Positions 53,357 through 61,798 of a stretch of 64,000 nt of DNA are shown here, one piece after another. A model generated the notes under the pieces. The model saw only the letters and a program-made list of their open reading frames with translations, was not told the origin of the DNA and made no database searches. The position numbers and the translations under genes are program-made. Source of the stretch: CBDFKU01 sp965248975 (GTDB lineage: Bacteria; Chloroflexota; Dehalococcoidia; Lucifugimonadales; JAGWBF01); the NCBI GenBank assembly GCA_965248975.1, contig CBDFKU010000015.1, positions 62,001 through 126,000 on the forward strand, read 5' to 3'. How positions within the stretch are numbered: position 1 is the first letter of the stretch; the number at the start of each line of letters is the position of its first letter.

Positions 53357-54112
53357 TCAGGAGTACTTCAGCAGGACTTCCGCCACATCCCTGGGAGCCT
53401 CGATCATCACCTCGTGGCAGGAGTCCAGCTCCTTGGCAACCTCAGTGCCGTTCAGCTTCTCCGCCATCCGTCGCTGAACCGATGGCGGCACAAGCCTGTC
53501 CCTCCATAAGGGAACGTAGGTGACCGGGAAGTTTCGGGCGACGTCGTTGAGGTAGATTCGGGTGCGCAGCAGCTGGAGAGACAACGGAGTGAACCGCCCC
53601 ACGATCTGTATCACGTCGAAGGGGTCCATGCCGTTGCAGTACACGTTGGTTATCACGGCCTTGGGAAGCCTCAAGTCTCTCCGCACTAGCCCATTCAGTC
53701 CTGCAAGCATTCTGAGGCCGAGCTTGCTGGTGCGAGGAAGCACATCCAGCACGGTCTTCCCTTCGTCGGGGACGACTCCGGCGAAGAGCACGACTCGCCT
53801 CGGCGGCTCGTCGAGCATGGACGCCGCCTTCAGCACCGCCGGGCTTACCACACCGTGGCCCACCATTACCAGGTCTTTCATTCCCTGGGAACGCACCTGG
53901 TTGGCCACGGCGGTAGCCAGATCGTCCATGGAGAGACTCGCCCCCCGGCCATCGGCGCCGAGCTCCGAGAGGTCCAGGGACACGACCTTGCCGGCCTTCT
54001 GGCCAACGTAGAGCCTGGGAGGGTGCTCTACCGGAGCGGTAAGATGCCCCCAAACCCGCCCCCAGCACCAGGAGCCGTGTCCCACGTCATGGACAAGCAG
54101 GATATCAGCCAT
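53357..54112 (-). CDS. Alpha/beta-hydrolase fold protein lacking the usual nucleophile
   Basis: 251-residue alpha/beta-hydrolase relative. The oxyanion-type start is LLVHDVGHGSWCWGRVW, resembling the methylesterase/hydroxynitrile-lyase group. The nucleophile elbow reads MVGHGVVSP, so the Ser of GHSxG is replaced by Gly. The C-terminal His is present (LDSCHEVMIEAPRDVAEVL), and an Asp lies in PLWRDRLVPP. The usual triad is thus incomplete. It may be a non-hydrolytic family member or use another residue. It is followed by flavin reductase at 87 bp. Confidence 0.76.
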   Translation of the reverse strand: MADILLVHDVGHGSWCWGRVWGHLTAPVEHPPRLYVGQKAGKVVSLDLSELGADGRGASLSMDDLATAVANQVRSQGMKDLVMVGHGVVSPAVLKAASMLDEPPRRVVLFAGVVPDEGKTVLDVLPRTSKLGLRMLAGLNGLVRRDLRLPKAVITNVYCNGMDPFDVIQIVGRFTPLSLQLLRTRIYLNDVARNFPVTYVPLWRDRLVPPSVQRRMAEKLNGTEVAKELDSCHEVMIEAPRDVAEVLLKYS

Positions 54113-54149
54113 CCTTCACCATCTCCACTATCTGTCGCCGTCTAACATG

Positions 54150-54602
54150 TTAACATTCCGGCCCAGCCTTGTGTACGCCTGGGTCTTTAAAGTGCCTCGT
54201 CACCGGTTCCACGATGGCCCGCCGCACCCTTCTGTGGCCCGGTAGGCGAAACGCCAGGTGCTGAGCGATCCCCTTAACGCCCATCGAGCCGTTGGTCCAA
54301 TGGATCGTCCAGGTGGTGCCGCCGCGACGAGGCTGGAAGGTATCCGTCCGGCTGGACCAGCTAGAATCCAGCGCCTCCATCGACCTGAGTTCTGGATACT
54401 GGAAGGTACATCGCCACCTTACTTCGTCGTCTCCCTCGACCTCCCGGGTCAGGAAAGTGCTCCCTTCCCGGCTCAGCACATTCCCATGCTTGGCGCGGAA
54501 GGCCTCGTCACTCAAGGGTCCCTCTTCTCCGAAGGCGGTCACGTGGCGGAACACATCCTCGGGAGCCGCTGCGATGTAGGTGGACAGGCTCAAGCGAACC
54601 AT
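54150..54602 (-). CDS. SRPBCC/START-like lipid-binding protein
   Basis: 150-residue protein with a polyketide-cyclase/SRPBCC pattern: an N-terminal strand-helix (STYIAAAPEDVFRHVTAFGEEG), a beta sheet with RWRCTFQYPEL and TWTIHWTNGSMGV, and a long C-terminal helix. Such proteins bind hydrophobic ligands or modify aromatic compounds. It sits 37 bp upstream of the alpha/beta-hydrolase relative on the same strand. Confidence 0.72.
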   Translation of the reverse strand: MVRLSLSTYIAAAPEDVFRHVTAFGEEGPLSDEAFRAKHGNVLSREGSTFLTREVEGDDEVRWRCTFQYPELRSMEALDSSWSSRTDTFQPRRGGTTWTIHWTNGSMGVKGIAQHLAFRLPGHRRVRRAIVEPVTRHFKDPGVHKAGPEC

Positions 54603-54779
54603 CTCGGGCCTCTGGAATCGGGGCTGCCTCGGTGGGTAGTATACATGCTCCCTCCCGTGTACAAAAGGGCCCGGTTGAGCGCCATATGGTCGCCGGAGCT
54701 GTCAAGTGTGCCCAAGGTCACGGCAGACCCACGGGAAAGATCACGGCGGGGAGACGGCCGGTGAGGGTACAGTAAATAC

Positions 54780-55550
54780 ATGCAGACTCATCGCTGGCCT
54801 ACGGCGCCAGGCGCCGTGAACAGAGAAGGGATCGACGATATGGATTGGCCGTTGGAACCCCACAAGCCACTTATTTTGGCCCATGAAAGGGCCCGGTTGG
54901 ACGCCGTCAACCTCCTGCGGTCCCAGTTGAAGGCCCAGCTGGTAGTTTCCCAGTGCCTCCTGACGGACTGCCAGGAGCTACTCCTCCAGGGCATGACCCG
55001 AGAAGCGCTGGAACGCCTGCAAAGCGCCAGCGATGTCGTCGGCAGGTGCATCGAGCAGCTGGGGTCCATGGCTAGCCACCCATGCCCTTACGCGGTCCAC
55101 TCCAGTCTGCCTAGCGCGCTGAGGTGCCTGGCGAAGCTGTACAGATCCCTGTTCGACACCGACCTGGAGATCGACGGTTCCCTGGCCGTCGCCGAGATGT
55201 CCACTTCGCCGGTGCTGAGGAACGATGTCCGCCTCGCGCTCTACAGGATAGCCGCCGAAGCTCTGTTAAACGTAGCCCGCCATGCCAACGCCAGCAGCGT
55301 CAACGTGCACCTCGGCTTCTTCTCCGGCGGCGATATCTATCTGATCGTCGCGGACAACGGACGGGGCTTCGATCCCGACGATTTCCCCCAGAGTAGCGGC
55401 TTACGGTCCATGGAGCGAGACGCCGAGTCCCTGGGCGGTAAGCTCGAAGTCGACAGCACCCCGGGCTGGGGGGCCATGGTGACGGTTTGCCTCCCTTGCC
55501 TCCACACACAACCGTCCTCCAGCTCGGTGGCGCTTCCACCGGCCGCCTGA
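54780..55550 (+). CDS. Orphan HATPase-domain protein (NarL-type kinase C-terminal half)
   Basis: 256-residue protein with a C-terminal histidine-kinase-like ATPase domain: the N-box ALYRIAAEALLNVARHANASSV, G1 box VADNGRGFDPDD, and a G2-type SGLRSMERDAESLGGKLEV. An N-terminal helical region replaces a recognisable HisKA_3 H-box; the ERARLDAVNLLRSQLK segment has no phospho-accepting His. No sensor, membrane segment or response regulator is nearby. It may be a stand-alone ATPase, an anti-sigma-type factor or a decayed kinase. ATG 54840 is an alternative start. Confidence 0.76.
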   Translation: MQTHRWPTAPGAVNREGIDDMDWPLEPHKPLILAHERARLDAVNLLRSQLKAQLVVSQCLLTDCQELLLQGMTREALERLQSASDVVGRCIEQLGSMASHPCPYAVHSSLPSALRCLAKLYRSLFDTDLEIDGSLAVAEMSTSPVLRNDVRLALYRIAAEALLNVARHANASSVNVHLGFFSGGDIYLIVADNGRGFDPDDFPQSSGLRSMERDAESLGGKLEVDSTPGWGAMVTVCLPCLHTQPSSSSVALPPAA

Positions 55551-55560
55551 ACCCGCGCCG

Positions 55561-56469
55561 CTATTCGCCCTGTACGGAAATCAGGACGACCCCGGCGGTT
55601 ATAGCTATGATGCCAGCCACCTGAGGGCGCAGCGTGCTCCTGGCAATCCAGCTGCCAAAGCTGGCAGGGCTGAGGGACGCTAGGCCCAGGGAGTAGAGGA
55701 AAACCAGGCTGGGTTGTATCGCGCTTATCGCCGCCACCAGGGACACCGGACCCAGGTTAACGGCGGCGAAGCTTACCAGCACTGCCGCCGTCACGACCAC
55801 TTCCACCAGCGCCACCATCTTCATCAGCCCCCGGTTCCGCACCATTCCCAACGCCCGCCGCCGCACGTCTGGCAGCGCTATGACTGAAAAAAGGGTGATG
55901 GCAAACCCCAGTCGGGTGGAGCCGTAGAAGCGCCAGAAGGAGTCATCGGATATGAAGTGCTTGGTCAGTACGATGGACACTGCGAAGGTCGCCGCGCCTC
56001 CCAGGGCCAGCGCAAGGACGGTCAGGCTGCCGAAGCTCCCCTCGGCCGTACTCCCTTGCCATGAGACGAGGACGGCGCCCACCACGGCCAGCACCACGGC
56101 TACCCAGGCCAGCCCCGAAAGATCCTCGTCCAGGAAACTCGCCGCCAGGACGGCTACCATCAGGGGATAGAGGTACCAGACTGGGACCACCCTGGTGATT
56201 TGGCCCCGTTTCAGAGCGGAGAGGATCAGCAGGAGGCCGACGGCCCTGATAGACCCGGTAAGCACGCCGCCCAGGAAGTCCCGCGTCTCGAAGCCATAGG
56301 CGCTGGTAACGCTCACGATCACCAGACCTATGACGATCTCGTAGACGCCGATCCAGAAGGCGTAGAAGTATACCGCGGGCGCGAACCGGTCCACGATAAG
56401 CTTGTCCAGGATGTTCACCACCCCCAACAGGACGGGGAAGGCGAGGGACAGCAGGATCCAGGTGGGCAC
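55561..56469 (-). CDS. EamA/DMT-superfamily transporter
   Basis: About ten hydrophobic helices in two related halves, the DMT/EamA architecture. From GTG 56469 the protein has 302 residues. The longer frame to GTG 56538 (325 residues) is less likely because a TATACT box abuts it and the extra residues are basic and non-hydrophobic. Likely an inner-membrane permease for metabolites; the cargo is unknown. It converges with the HATPase gene. Confidence 0.82.
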   Translation of the reverse strand: MPTWILLSLAFPVLLGVVNILDKLIVDRFAPAVYFYAFWIGVYEIVIGLVIVSVTSAYGFETRDFLGGVLTGSIRAVGLLLILSALKRGQITRVVPVWYLYPLMVAVLAASFLDEDLSGLAWVAVVLAVVGAVLVSWQGSTAEGSFGSLTVLALALGGAATFAVSIVLTKHFISDDSFWRFYGSTRLGFAITLFSVIALPDVRRRALGMVRNRGLMKMVALVEVVVTAAVLVSFAAVNLGPVSLVAAISAIQPSLVFLYSLGLASLSPASFGSWIARSTLRPQVAGIIAITAGVVLISVQGE

Positions 56470-56588
56470 GGCCTTATCGCTTCTCCAGCGCCGTTTTTCA
56501 GCCGCCCGATATCCCCAGGGGGACGGCGAGCGGAGCACAGTATACCATGCTGGCCGTTAAGGACTACGGGCTCACTTCCCGCCCGGGC

Positions 56589-56639
56589 GGTGATAGCCTA
56601 CAGGTGGTGATAGCCTACGGGTGGTGATAGAATGTACCG
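56589..56639 (+). repeat. 17-bp direct repeats upstream of the gamma-carbonic anhydrase gene
   Basis: GGTGATAGCCTAC(A/G)GGT occurs at 56589-56605 and 56606-56622. A third unit at 56623-56639 shares the first eight bases and then becomes GGTGATAGAATG, which includes a -10-like TAGAAT at 56628-56633. The repeats lie 28-78 bp before the TTG start. Confidence 0.8.
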
Positions 56640-56666
56640 ATCCCGAACAGGGCAGAGGGGGCAGCT

Positions 56667-57191
56667 TTGATCCGTAGCTTTAACGGCAAAACCCCAAAGA
56701 TCCACCCCACCGCCTTCATCAGCGAGGCCTGCTATATCGTCGGGGACGTGGAGATAGGGGAGAACACCAGCATATGGCCCGGCGCGGTTATCCGTGGCGA
56801 TTTCGGAAGGATAACCATAGGGAAAAACACCTCCATCCAGGACACCTGTGTCATACACGCCGACGACTACCTGGACATCGGCGACAACGTGCTGATGACC
56901 CACGGCGCTGTCATCCACGGCCACAGGGTCGGAAACAACGTCCTGATCGGGATCAACGCGGCCATCCTGGAGGCAGCGGAGATCGGCAACTACTGCCTCA
57001 TCGGGGCTGGTGCGGTGGTCCGGGACAACGCCGTGATCCCCGACGAGTCCCTGGTTATCGGCGTCCCCGGTCAGGTCAGGCCCCTTAGCGAGGCCAACCG
57101 CAAGCGCCTCGAGGATCCCACCGCAGGCTACGTCCGCAACGGCCGGGCCCACAAGCAGGCCGGCCTGGGCCTGGATATCCCCACGGCCTGA
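56667..57191 (+). CDS. Gamma-carbonic anhydrase-like hexapeptide protein
   Basis: 174-residue left-handed beta-helix protein. Repeated hexapeptides (IHPTAFI, VEIGENTSIWPGAVIRGDFGRITIG) form the helix. Candidate metal ligands are H69 in CVIHADD and H86 and H91 in THGAVIHGH. A C-terminal helix follows. It may hydrate CO2 or bind an unrelated ligand; the family contains many non-enzymatic members. It starts at TTG 56667 after AGAGGGGGCAGC. Confidence 0.88.
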   Translation: MIRSFNGKTPKIHPTAFISEACYIVGDVEIGENTSIWPGAVIRGDFGRITIGKNTSIQDTCVIHADDYLDIGDNVLMTHGAVIHGHRVGNNVLIGINAAILEAAEIGNYCLIGAGAVVRDNAVIPDESLVIGVPGQVRPLSEANRKRLEDPTAGYVRNGRAHKQAGLGLDIPTA

Positions 57192-57271
57192 GGCCGTACC
57201 GCCGGAAATGACGGCGGGTCTCTGACCCCGGCTCAGCCATACTCCCTGCAAAGGTAGGAACCCGCCGCCCG

Positions 57272-57550
57272 ATGCCGCCGCTGCTCACACAAGAAGAGAT
57301 CGACGAGAGGCTCCAGCCCCTCGCCGGATGGCGTCAGGAAGACCGCCGAATCACGAAGGACTTCTCCTTCTCGTCTTTCAAGGAGGCGATGTCCTTCGTC
57401 AACCGGGTGGCCGATGTCGCCGAAGAGATCGACCACCACCCCGACTTCGCCATCAGCTACACCCGCGTCTTCCTCTCCATCACCACCCACAGCGAGGGCG
57501 GCCTGACCCGGCGGGACTTCCGACTGGCTGGCAGGATCGACGCGCTGTAG
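57272..57550 (+). CDS. Pterin-4a-carbinolamine dehydratase
   Basis: 92-residue pterin-4a-carbinolamine dehydratase (PhhB/DCoH family). The catalytic EIDHHPDFAISYTRV motif at about 52-66 and WRQEDRRITKDFSFSSF at about 20-36 are present. The family recycles tetrahydrobiopterin after phenylalanine hydroxylation or acts in Moco/folate-related chemistry. No aromatic hydroxylase is visible. It is 80 bp after the gamma-CA gene. Confidence 0.92.
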   Translation: MPPLLTQEEIDERLQPLAGWRQEDRRITKDFSFSSFKEAMSFVNRVADVAEEIDHHPDFAISYTRVFLSITTHSEGGLTRRDFRLAGRIDAL

Positions 57551-57572
57551 CTAGCCGGGACCCTTTCCGAGA

Positions 57573-58178
57573 CTAAGCCCGCCCGTGGAAGGGTGGGTAT
57601 TCGTCTCTCAGCAGCGACAGGTAAACGTTCACCCGAAGCTGCCATCGATAAAATCCTGTGACAAAGTCGAAGAAGAACCTGGGGAAAGTGCCGAAGATCA
57701 GTATGGACCACCAGCTCAAGAATAGCACGGCTATCATCAGGATGCCGTACAGGATAAGGACGATCCCGTGGGGCAGGCCGACGTAGAGCCAGCCCAGCAA
57801 CAGCTTCAGTAGCGCCAGCCTCCGCGACAGCTTCGGGGGATACTGAACGTTCAGAGATACAGAATGGCTGCCGCCGGGGTAGAAGGGTGGATAGTCGTCC
57901 ACCAGATAGGCTGTCTGGTAGCCTGCCACCCGGACGGTCCAGCGGTAGTACCCCACCACGAAGTGGAAGAGCGGCGCAGGATATCTGCCGGTTATCAGAA
58001 TGCCGATGAAGGCGACCAATGTCGAGACGGCCGCCAGTGCGCCGTAGACTTGCAGGATGATCCCGTGGGGGATGCCGATGTAAAGCCACCCCAAGAGGGT
58101 CTTCGCCAGCAACGTAGCCCTGGAGTGCCTGTCGGGGTACCGGACGGTGAAGGTCACGGCTGTGTTGGCTCGGGCCAT
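57573..58178 (-). CDS. DUF4389 membrane protein with two repeats
   Basis: 201-residue membrane protein built of two similar units. Each has YP(D/P)...RR/HSRATLL then LLGWLY(I/V)G(I/L)PHGI, two hydrophobic helices and a (D/R)(D/E)YPPF end, at about 15-100 and 110-198. This is the DUF4389 duplication. It is likely an integral membrane protein of unknown function, convergent with the carbinolamine dehydratase gene. The NrtS-like gene precedes it by 30 bp on the same strand. Confidence 0.83.
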   Translation of the reverse strand: MARANTAVTFTVRYPDRHSRATLLAKTLLGWLYIGIPHGIILQVYGALAAVSTLVAFIGILITGRYPAPLFHFVVGYYRWTVRVAGYQTAYLVDDYPPFYPGGSHSVSLNVQYPPKLSRRLALLKLLLGWLYVGLPHGIVLILYGILMIAVLFLSWWSILIFGTFPRFFFDFVTGFYRWQLRVNVYLSLLRDEYPPFHGRA

Positions 58179-58208
58179 CGCTTACCTCGGTTGATCCTCA
58201 GTCTGGCA

Positions 58209-58529
58209 TCATCGCCGGCTGTTGGTCAGGGCGCCCCAGGTGGCCACCAAGAAGGGCACGCAGTAGGTCAGCGGGGTCTTCCAATAGAGGTCCGTCTTCC
58301 AGGACCCGTCCAGTATGATGTTCCCCTGGTTAAGCAGCGTGAGGATCGTCCCCACGACGAGAGCCGTCAGGAAGGACCGCCTGATCATGGGCCAGTGCAT
58401 CAACGAGCAGGGAAGACACTTTAGGACCTGCCCTCCCGGAATTTTGAAGCTGAATGTCCGGCCCGGCCGCAGGTCGCAGCTACAGCCGGCGCACACCCCG
58501 GCCCTCATTGAGTTCGCTCCTGAACGCAT
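58209..58529 (-). CDS. NrtS-like nitrate/nitrite transporter with N-terminal zinc ribbon
   Basis: 106-residue protein. The C-terminal part (RRSFLTALVVGTILTLLNQG, then YCVPFLVATWGAL) is the NrtS pattern, with two membrane helices. The preceding 45 residues contain two pairs of cysteines (CAGCSC and LKCLPCSL), like a zinc ribbon. NrtS homologues facilitate nitrate or nitrite passage. ATG 58388 would give the membrane part alone, but the Cys pairs support the longer protein. Confidence 0.72.
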   Translation of the reverse strand: MRSGANSMRAGVCAGCSCDLRPGRTFSFKIPGGQVLKCLPCSLMHWPMIRRSFLTALVVGTILTLLNQGNIILDGSWKTDLYWKTPLTYCVPFLVATWGALTNSRR

Positions 58530-58619
58530 CCGAACTTGCTATCAAACAGAATTGTACAATATCCTTTGATTTTGCAAGCCCGGTTTCGGTGCACCCACTG
58601 CCAATCTAAGAAAAGGGCA

Positions 58620-59489
58620 CTACCCTCGGCCGGCCCTGCCAACGGCTTCGGCCAGGGCCCTGCGGGTGAAGACGCGGGTAAGGTGGGCCCGGTACTCGCC
58701 CGAGCCGTGGATGTCGCCCAAGAAGTCCATCCCCTGGCCGGCCTGCTCGGCCGCTCTGGCAATGTTCGTCTCGCTGGGTTCCTGGCCTTCCAGGGTCCCC
58801 TCAGCTTCTCTGGCCCTGGTGGCCCTTGAGCCCGCCCCGGTGATCCCGATCCTCACACGCTGGCATCGGCCGCCGCTGACCGTCACAACGGCGGCGACCC
58901 CCACTACGGCGAAATGGGACGCCTTGTTGGCGAACTTCTTGTAGGACCCGCCGGTGTTGGCCTGCTGGCCCGGAACACGTACCTCGATAAGGATCTCGTC
59001 GTCTTCCAGAGCGGTGGTGAAGGTGTCGACGAAGAACCCGTCGGCGTCGATGCTCCGCTGCCCGCCGGACCCTTCCGCGATGATCTGTACTTCCAGGGCA
59101 AGCATCAGCGCAGGGAGGTCCGCAGCGGGGTCGGCGTGGGCCAGCGAGCCGCCGATAGTGCCCTTGTTGCGTACCTGCATATCGGCTACCAGGGACGCCG
59201 CCTCGGCCAGCGCAGGGTATCCCGCCCTCACCGTGGCGGAGCTCTCAATCTGGTGGTAGGTGGTCATGGCCCCGATGGCCAGGCCGCCGTCATGCTCGCG
59301 AATGTAGGAGAGGTCGGATATCTTGCCGAGATCGATGAGGTATTGAGGCTCGGCCAACCTTAGCTTCATCAAAGGCACCAGGCTGTGGCCCCCGGCGACC
59401 AGCTTCGCCCTGCCCCGATGGCTGCTCAAGAGGGACCTCGCTTCGGCAATGGTCGCTGGGGAGAAATACTCGAAGGGGCTGGCAACCAT
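58620..59489 (-). CDS. FAD-binding subunit of molybdenum hydroxylase (CoxM-like)
   Basis: 289-residue medium subunit of a CO dehydrogenase/xanthine dehydrogenase-type enzyme. FAD motifs are AGGHSLVPLMKLRLAEP at about 32-48 and GTIGGSLAHADPAADLPA at about 110-127. It carries electrons from the 2Fe-2S subunit to FAD. It follows the CoxS-like gene after 79 bp, but no CoxL-like molybdenum subunit gene follows; the next gene is NrtS-like. The missing subunit must lie elsewhere or have been lost. Confidence 0.9.
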   Translation of the reverse strand: MVASPFEYFSPATIAEARSLLSSHRGRAKLVAGGHSLVPLMKLRLAEPQYLIDLGKISDLSYIREHDGGLAIGAMTTYHQIESSATVRAGYPALAEAASLVADMQVRNKGTIGGSLAHADPAADLPALMLALEVQIIAEGSGGQRSIDADGFFVDTFTTALEDDEILIEVRVPGQQANTGGSYKKFANKASHFAVVGVAAVVTVSGGRCQRVRIGITGAGSRATRAREAEGTLEGQEPSETNIARAAEQAGQGMDFLGDIHGSGEYRAHLTRVFTRRALAEAVGRAGRG

Positions 59490-59568
59490 CTCGGGACCTC
59501 CTCTGCAGGACTTGTGTCAAAACTTGCCGGGATCTACCGTGTCTAATGTGACCAAACGGGCAGGAAGA

Positions 59569-60030
59569 CTAGTGTTTCCGGGCGGCGTGCTGGACAGCTT
59601 TGACGATGTTATGGTAACCGGTGCAGCGGCACAAGTTCCCGCTCAGGCCGTTGCGTATCTCTTCTTCCGAAGGGTTGGGGCTGCGTTCCAAGAGTTGGTG
59701 GGCGGCCATGATCATGCCGGGAGTGCAAAAGCCGCACTGCAGCCCGTGCTCCTCCCAGAAGCCCTCCTGAAGGGGATGTAGCTCGCCATCCTTGGCGAGG
59801 CCCTCGATGGTGAGGATGTCGGCCCCGTCGGCCTGCACCGTGAACAGAGTGCAGGCCTTGACGGCCAGACCGTTCACGTGGATAGTGCAGGCGCCGCACT
59901 GGCTAGTGTCGCAGCCCACGTGGGTGCCGGTGAGGCCCAGCCCCCCTCGCAGGTAGTCCACCAGCAGCAGCCTGGGCTCGACTTCACTGGTATGCGCAGT
60001 ACCGTTGACGGTGACGCTGATGGTGGCCAT
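59569..60030 (-). CDS. 2Fe-2S subunit of molybdenum hydroxylase (CoxS-like)
   Basis: 153-residue small subunit with two [2Fe-2S] clusters: plant-type cysteines in GCDTSQCGACTIHVNG and the helical-domain pattern CGFCTPGMIM and CRCTGYHNI. Start ATG 60030 (MATISVTVNG). It transfers electrons from the molybdenum centre to the FAD subunit. It is the first gene of the pair, in the order S-M rather than M-S-L. Confidence 0.93.
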   Translation of the reverse strand: MATISVTVNGTAHTSEVEPRLLLVDYLRGGLGLTGTHVGCDTSQCGACTIHVNGLAVKACTLFTVQADGADILTIEGLAKDGELHPLQEGFWEEHGLQCGFCTPGMIMAAHQLLERSPNPSEEEIRNGLSGNLCRCTGYHNIVKAVQHAARKH

Positions 60031-60143
60031 GGCTCCCACCCCCAAGAGGATTCGGGTATAAGAGCCCCCGTGATGGGGCCCGGAACGGGACAGTGGGATT
60101 GTACTTCAGCCCCCAGAGGGTGTCAATCGCAGCGAAATAGAGC

Positions 60144-61220
60144 CTAATCGCAGGTTGCCGACAAGAGGCGTACGATCTCGTCCCCCACCTGGGCCGTGCT
60201 GGCGTCGCCGCCCAGGTCAGGGGTCCTTATCCGCTCCTCCCGCAGGTTCTGCTCGACGGTCCTGTTCACCCTGCCGGCGGCGCCGGCCTCTCCCAGATGC
60301 TCCAGCATCATGGCCGAGGCCAGGATGGCGCCAAGGGGGTTAGCTATGCCCTTGCCGGTAATATCGAAGGCGGCGCCGTGCACCGGCTCGAACATGGACG
60401 GATAGCGCCCCTCGGGATCTATGTTGGCCGAGGGGGCCAGGCCCATGCTGCCGGTGATGATGGCGCCTATGTCGGTGAGGATGTCACCGAAGAGGTTGGA
60501 GGCCACAACCACGTCGAAGCCCTGGGGACGCCGGATGAAGTCCATGCAGGCCCGGTCCACCAGCAACGAATCGATGGCGATGTCCGAGTACTCCCCAGCC
60601 ACCTCCTGGAAGACCCGGTCCCAGAAGACCATGCCGTAGGCCATGGCGTTGGACTTGGTCACCGAGGTTACCTTCCTACCCTTGTCCCGCTTGCGGGCGT
60701 GCTCAAAGGCCGCCCGGACTATCCTCTCGGTGCCCCTGCGGGTGTGGACGGAGGTCTGGAGGGCTACCTCGTCGGGGGTGCCCTCGTATAGGGTCCCGCC
60801 CATGTTGGCGTACTCGCCCTCGGTGTTCTCCCGGAAGACCACCATGTCGATGTCGCCGGGCTTCATGCCGGCAAGGGGGGAGCGGACTCCCTCGTACAGG
60901 TAGGATGGCCGGAGGCACACCCCCTGGTCGAACCGGCGGCGGATGGGTAGGATCAGCCCGTTCAGGGTGACGTGGTCGGGGATCTCCGGGTCGCCGACTG
61001 CGCCGAACAGGATGGCATCATAAGGTCTGAGCTTGTCTATGCCGTCCTCGGACATCATCAGGCCGGTCTCCCGGTAATGGTTCGAGCCCCAGGGGAAATT
61101 GGTGTAGTCGAAGGTCAGGCCCCGATGGGCAGACAGGGCGTCAAGAACCTTTCTGGCCTCGTCGATCACTTCGGGGCCGACGCCATCACCTGGGACCAGG
61201 GCTATACGATAGCTGGACAT
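60144..61220 (-). CDS. Tartrate/D-malate dehydrogenase-like decarboxylating dehydrogenase
   Basis: 358-residue member of the isocitrate/isopropylmalate dehydrogenase superfamily, closest to tartrate dehydrogenase/D-malate dehydrogenase. NAD/substrate features are LVPGDGVGPEV, GAVGDPEIPDHVTLNGLILPIRR, FRENTEGEYANMGG, the catalytic-lysine VTKSNAMAYG, and NLFGDILTDIGAIITGSMGLAPSANI (outline). Leucine biosynthesis neighbours are absent, which supports the catabolic TDH/DmlA group over leuB. It lies 25 bp upstream of the VOC gene on the same strand. Confidence 0.84.
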   Translation of the reverse strand: MSSYRIALVPGDGVGPEVIDEARKVLDALSAHRGLTFDYTNFPWGSNHYRETGLMMSEDGIDKLRPYDAILFGAVGDPEIPDHVTLNGLILPIRRRFDQGVCLRPSYLYEGVRSPLAGMKPGDIDMVVFRENTEGEYANMGGTLYEGTPDEVALQTSVHTRRGTERIVRAAFEHARKRDKGRKVTSVTKSNAMAYGMVFWDRVFQEVAGEYSDIAIDSLLVDRACMDFIRRPQGFDVVVASNLFGDILTDIGAIITGSMGLAPSANIDPEGRYPSMFEPVHGAAFDITGKGIANPLGAILASAMMLEHLGEAGAAGRVNRTVEQNLREERIRTPDLGGDASTAQVGDEIVRLLSATCD

Positions 61221-61244
61221 TCTCCTCGGTCCTCCCGGGATTTC

Positions 61245-61703
61245 CTAGGGAGACAGCAACTCCATGGTCATTCCGTTGGGGTCCTTGACATACAACGACC
61301 CACCGACATCGTCGTACTCCACACCGTGGTCCTTCAGGCGCCCCTCGATCTCGTCCCGCCGCTCGGGTGACACGGGGATGGCCACGTGCATCATTCCCCC
61401 GACCCCTTCCGGCGCCGGCACCTTGAGCCGCTCCACGTGGGGAAAGTCGAAGAAGGAGATGCTCACACCATTTCCGATGTCCACGTTCATATGGGTGGAC
61501 CGTGGCTCGTCCCGGTTGTCGGTCACCCCGGTCACCGGCATGCCCATGACGTCGATGTAGAAAAGGGCGGTGGCCTCCAGGTCCAGGGCGAATACGGCCA
61601 GGTGGTTTATTCCCCGGCCCGAGCTCTCACGAGTCTCCCTCGTCAGAAGCTGCTGCAGACGTTGGCGCTTCTCGTCTATCTGCCGGTCCGGCTCGGTCGC
61701 CAT
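61245..61703 (-). CDS. VOC (glyoxalase/dioxygenase) superfamily protein
   Basis: 152-residue metalloenzyme-like protein from ATG 61703, which has GAGG 8 bp upstream; ATG 61724 is an alternative. The VOC pattern has NHLAVFALDLEATALFYIDVMGM at the first module and HVAIPVSPERRDEIEGRLKDHGVEY then SLYVKDPNGMTMELLSP at the second. His/Glu residues in these strands are the probable metal ligands. Substrate unknown; bleomycin-resistance, glyoxalase and extradiol dioxygenase members all belong here. Confidence 0.82.
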   Translation of the reverse strand: MATEPDRQIDEKRQRLQQLLTRETRESSGRGINHLAVFALDLEATALFYIDVMGMPVTGVTDNRDEPRSTHMNVDIGNGVSISFFDFPHVERLKVPAPEGVGGMMHVAIPVSPERRDEIEGRLKDHGVEYDDVGGSLYVKDPNGMTMELLSP

Positions 61704-61798
61704 TTCCGTTACCTCGAAGCTCATACCTGGGGAAGATCTGAACTCACTGTACCGGCCTGGGATACCTCTGTCAACGAAGGTGCAGTCCAGAGCGTCAT

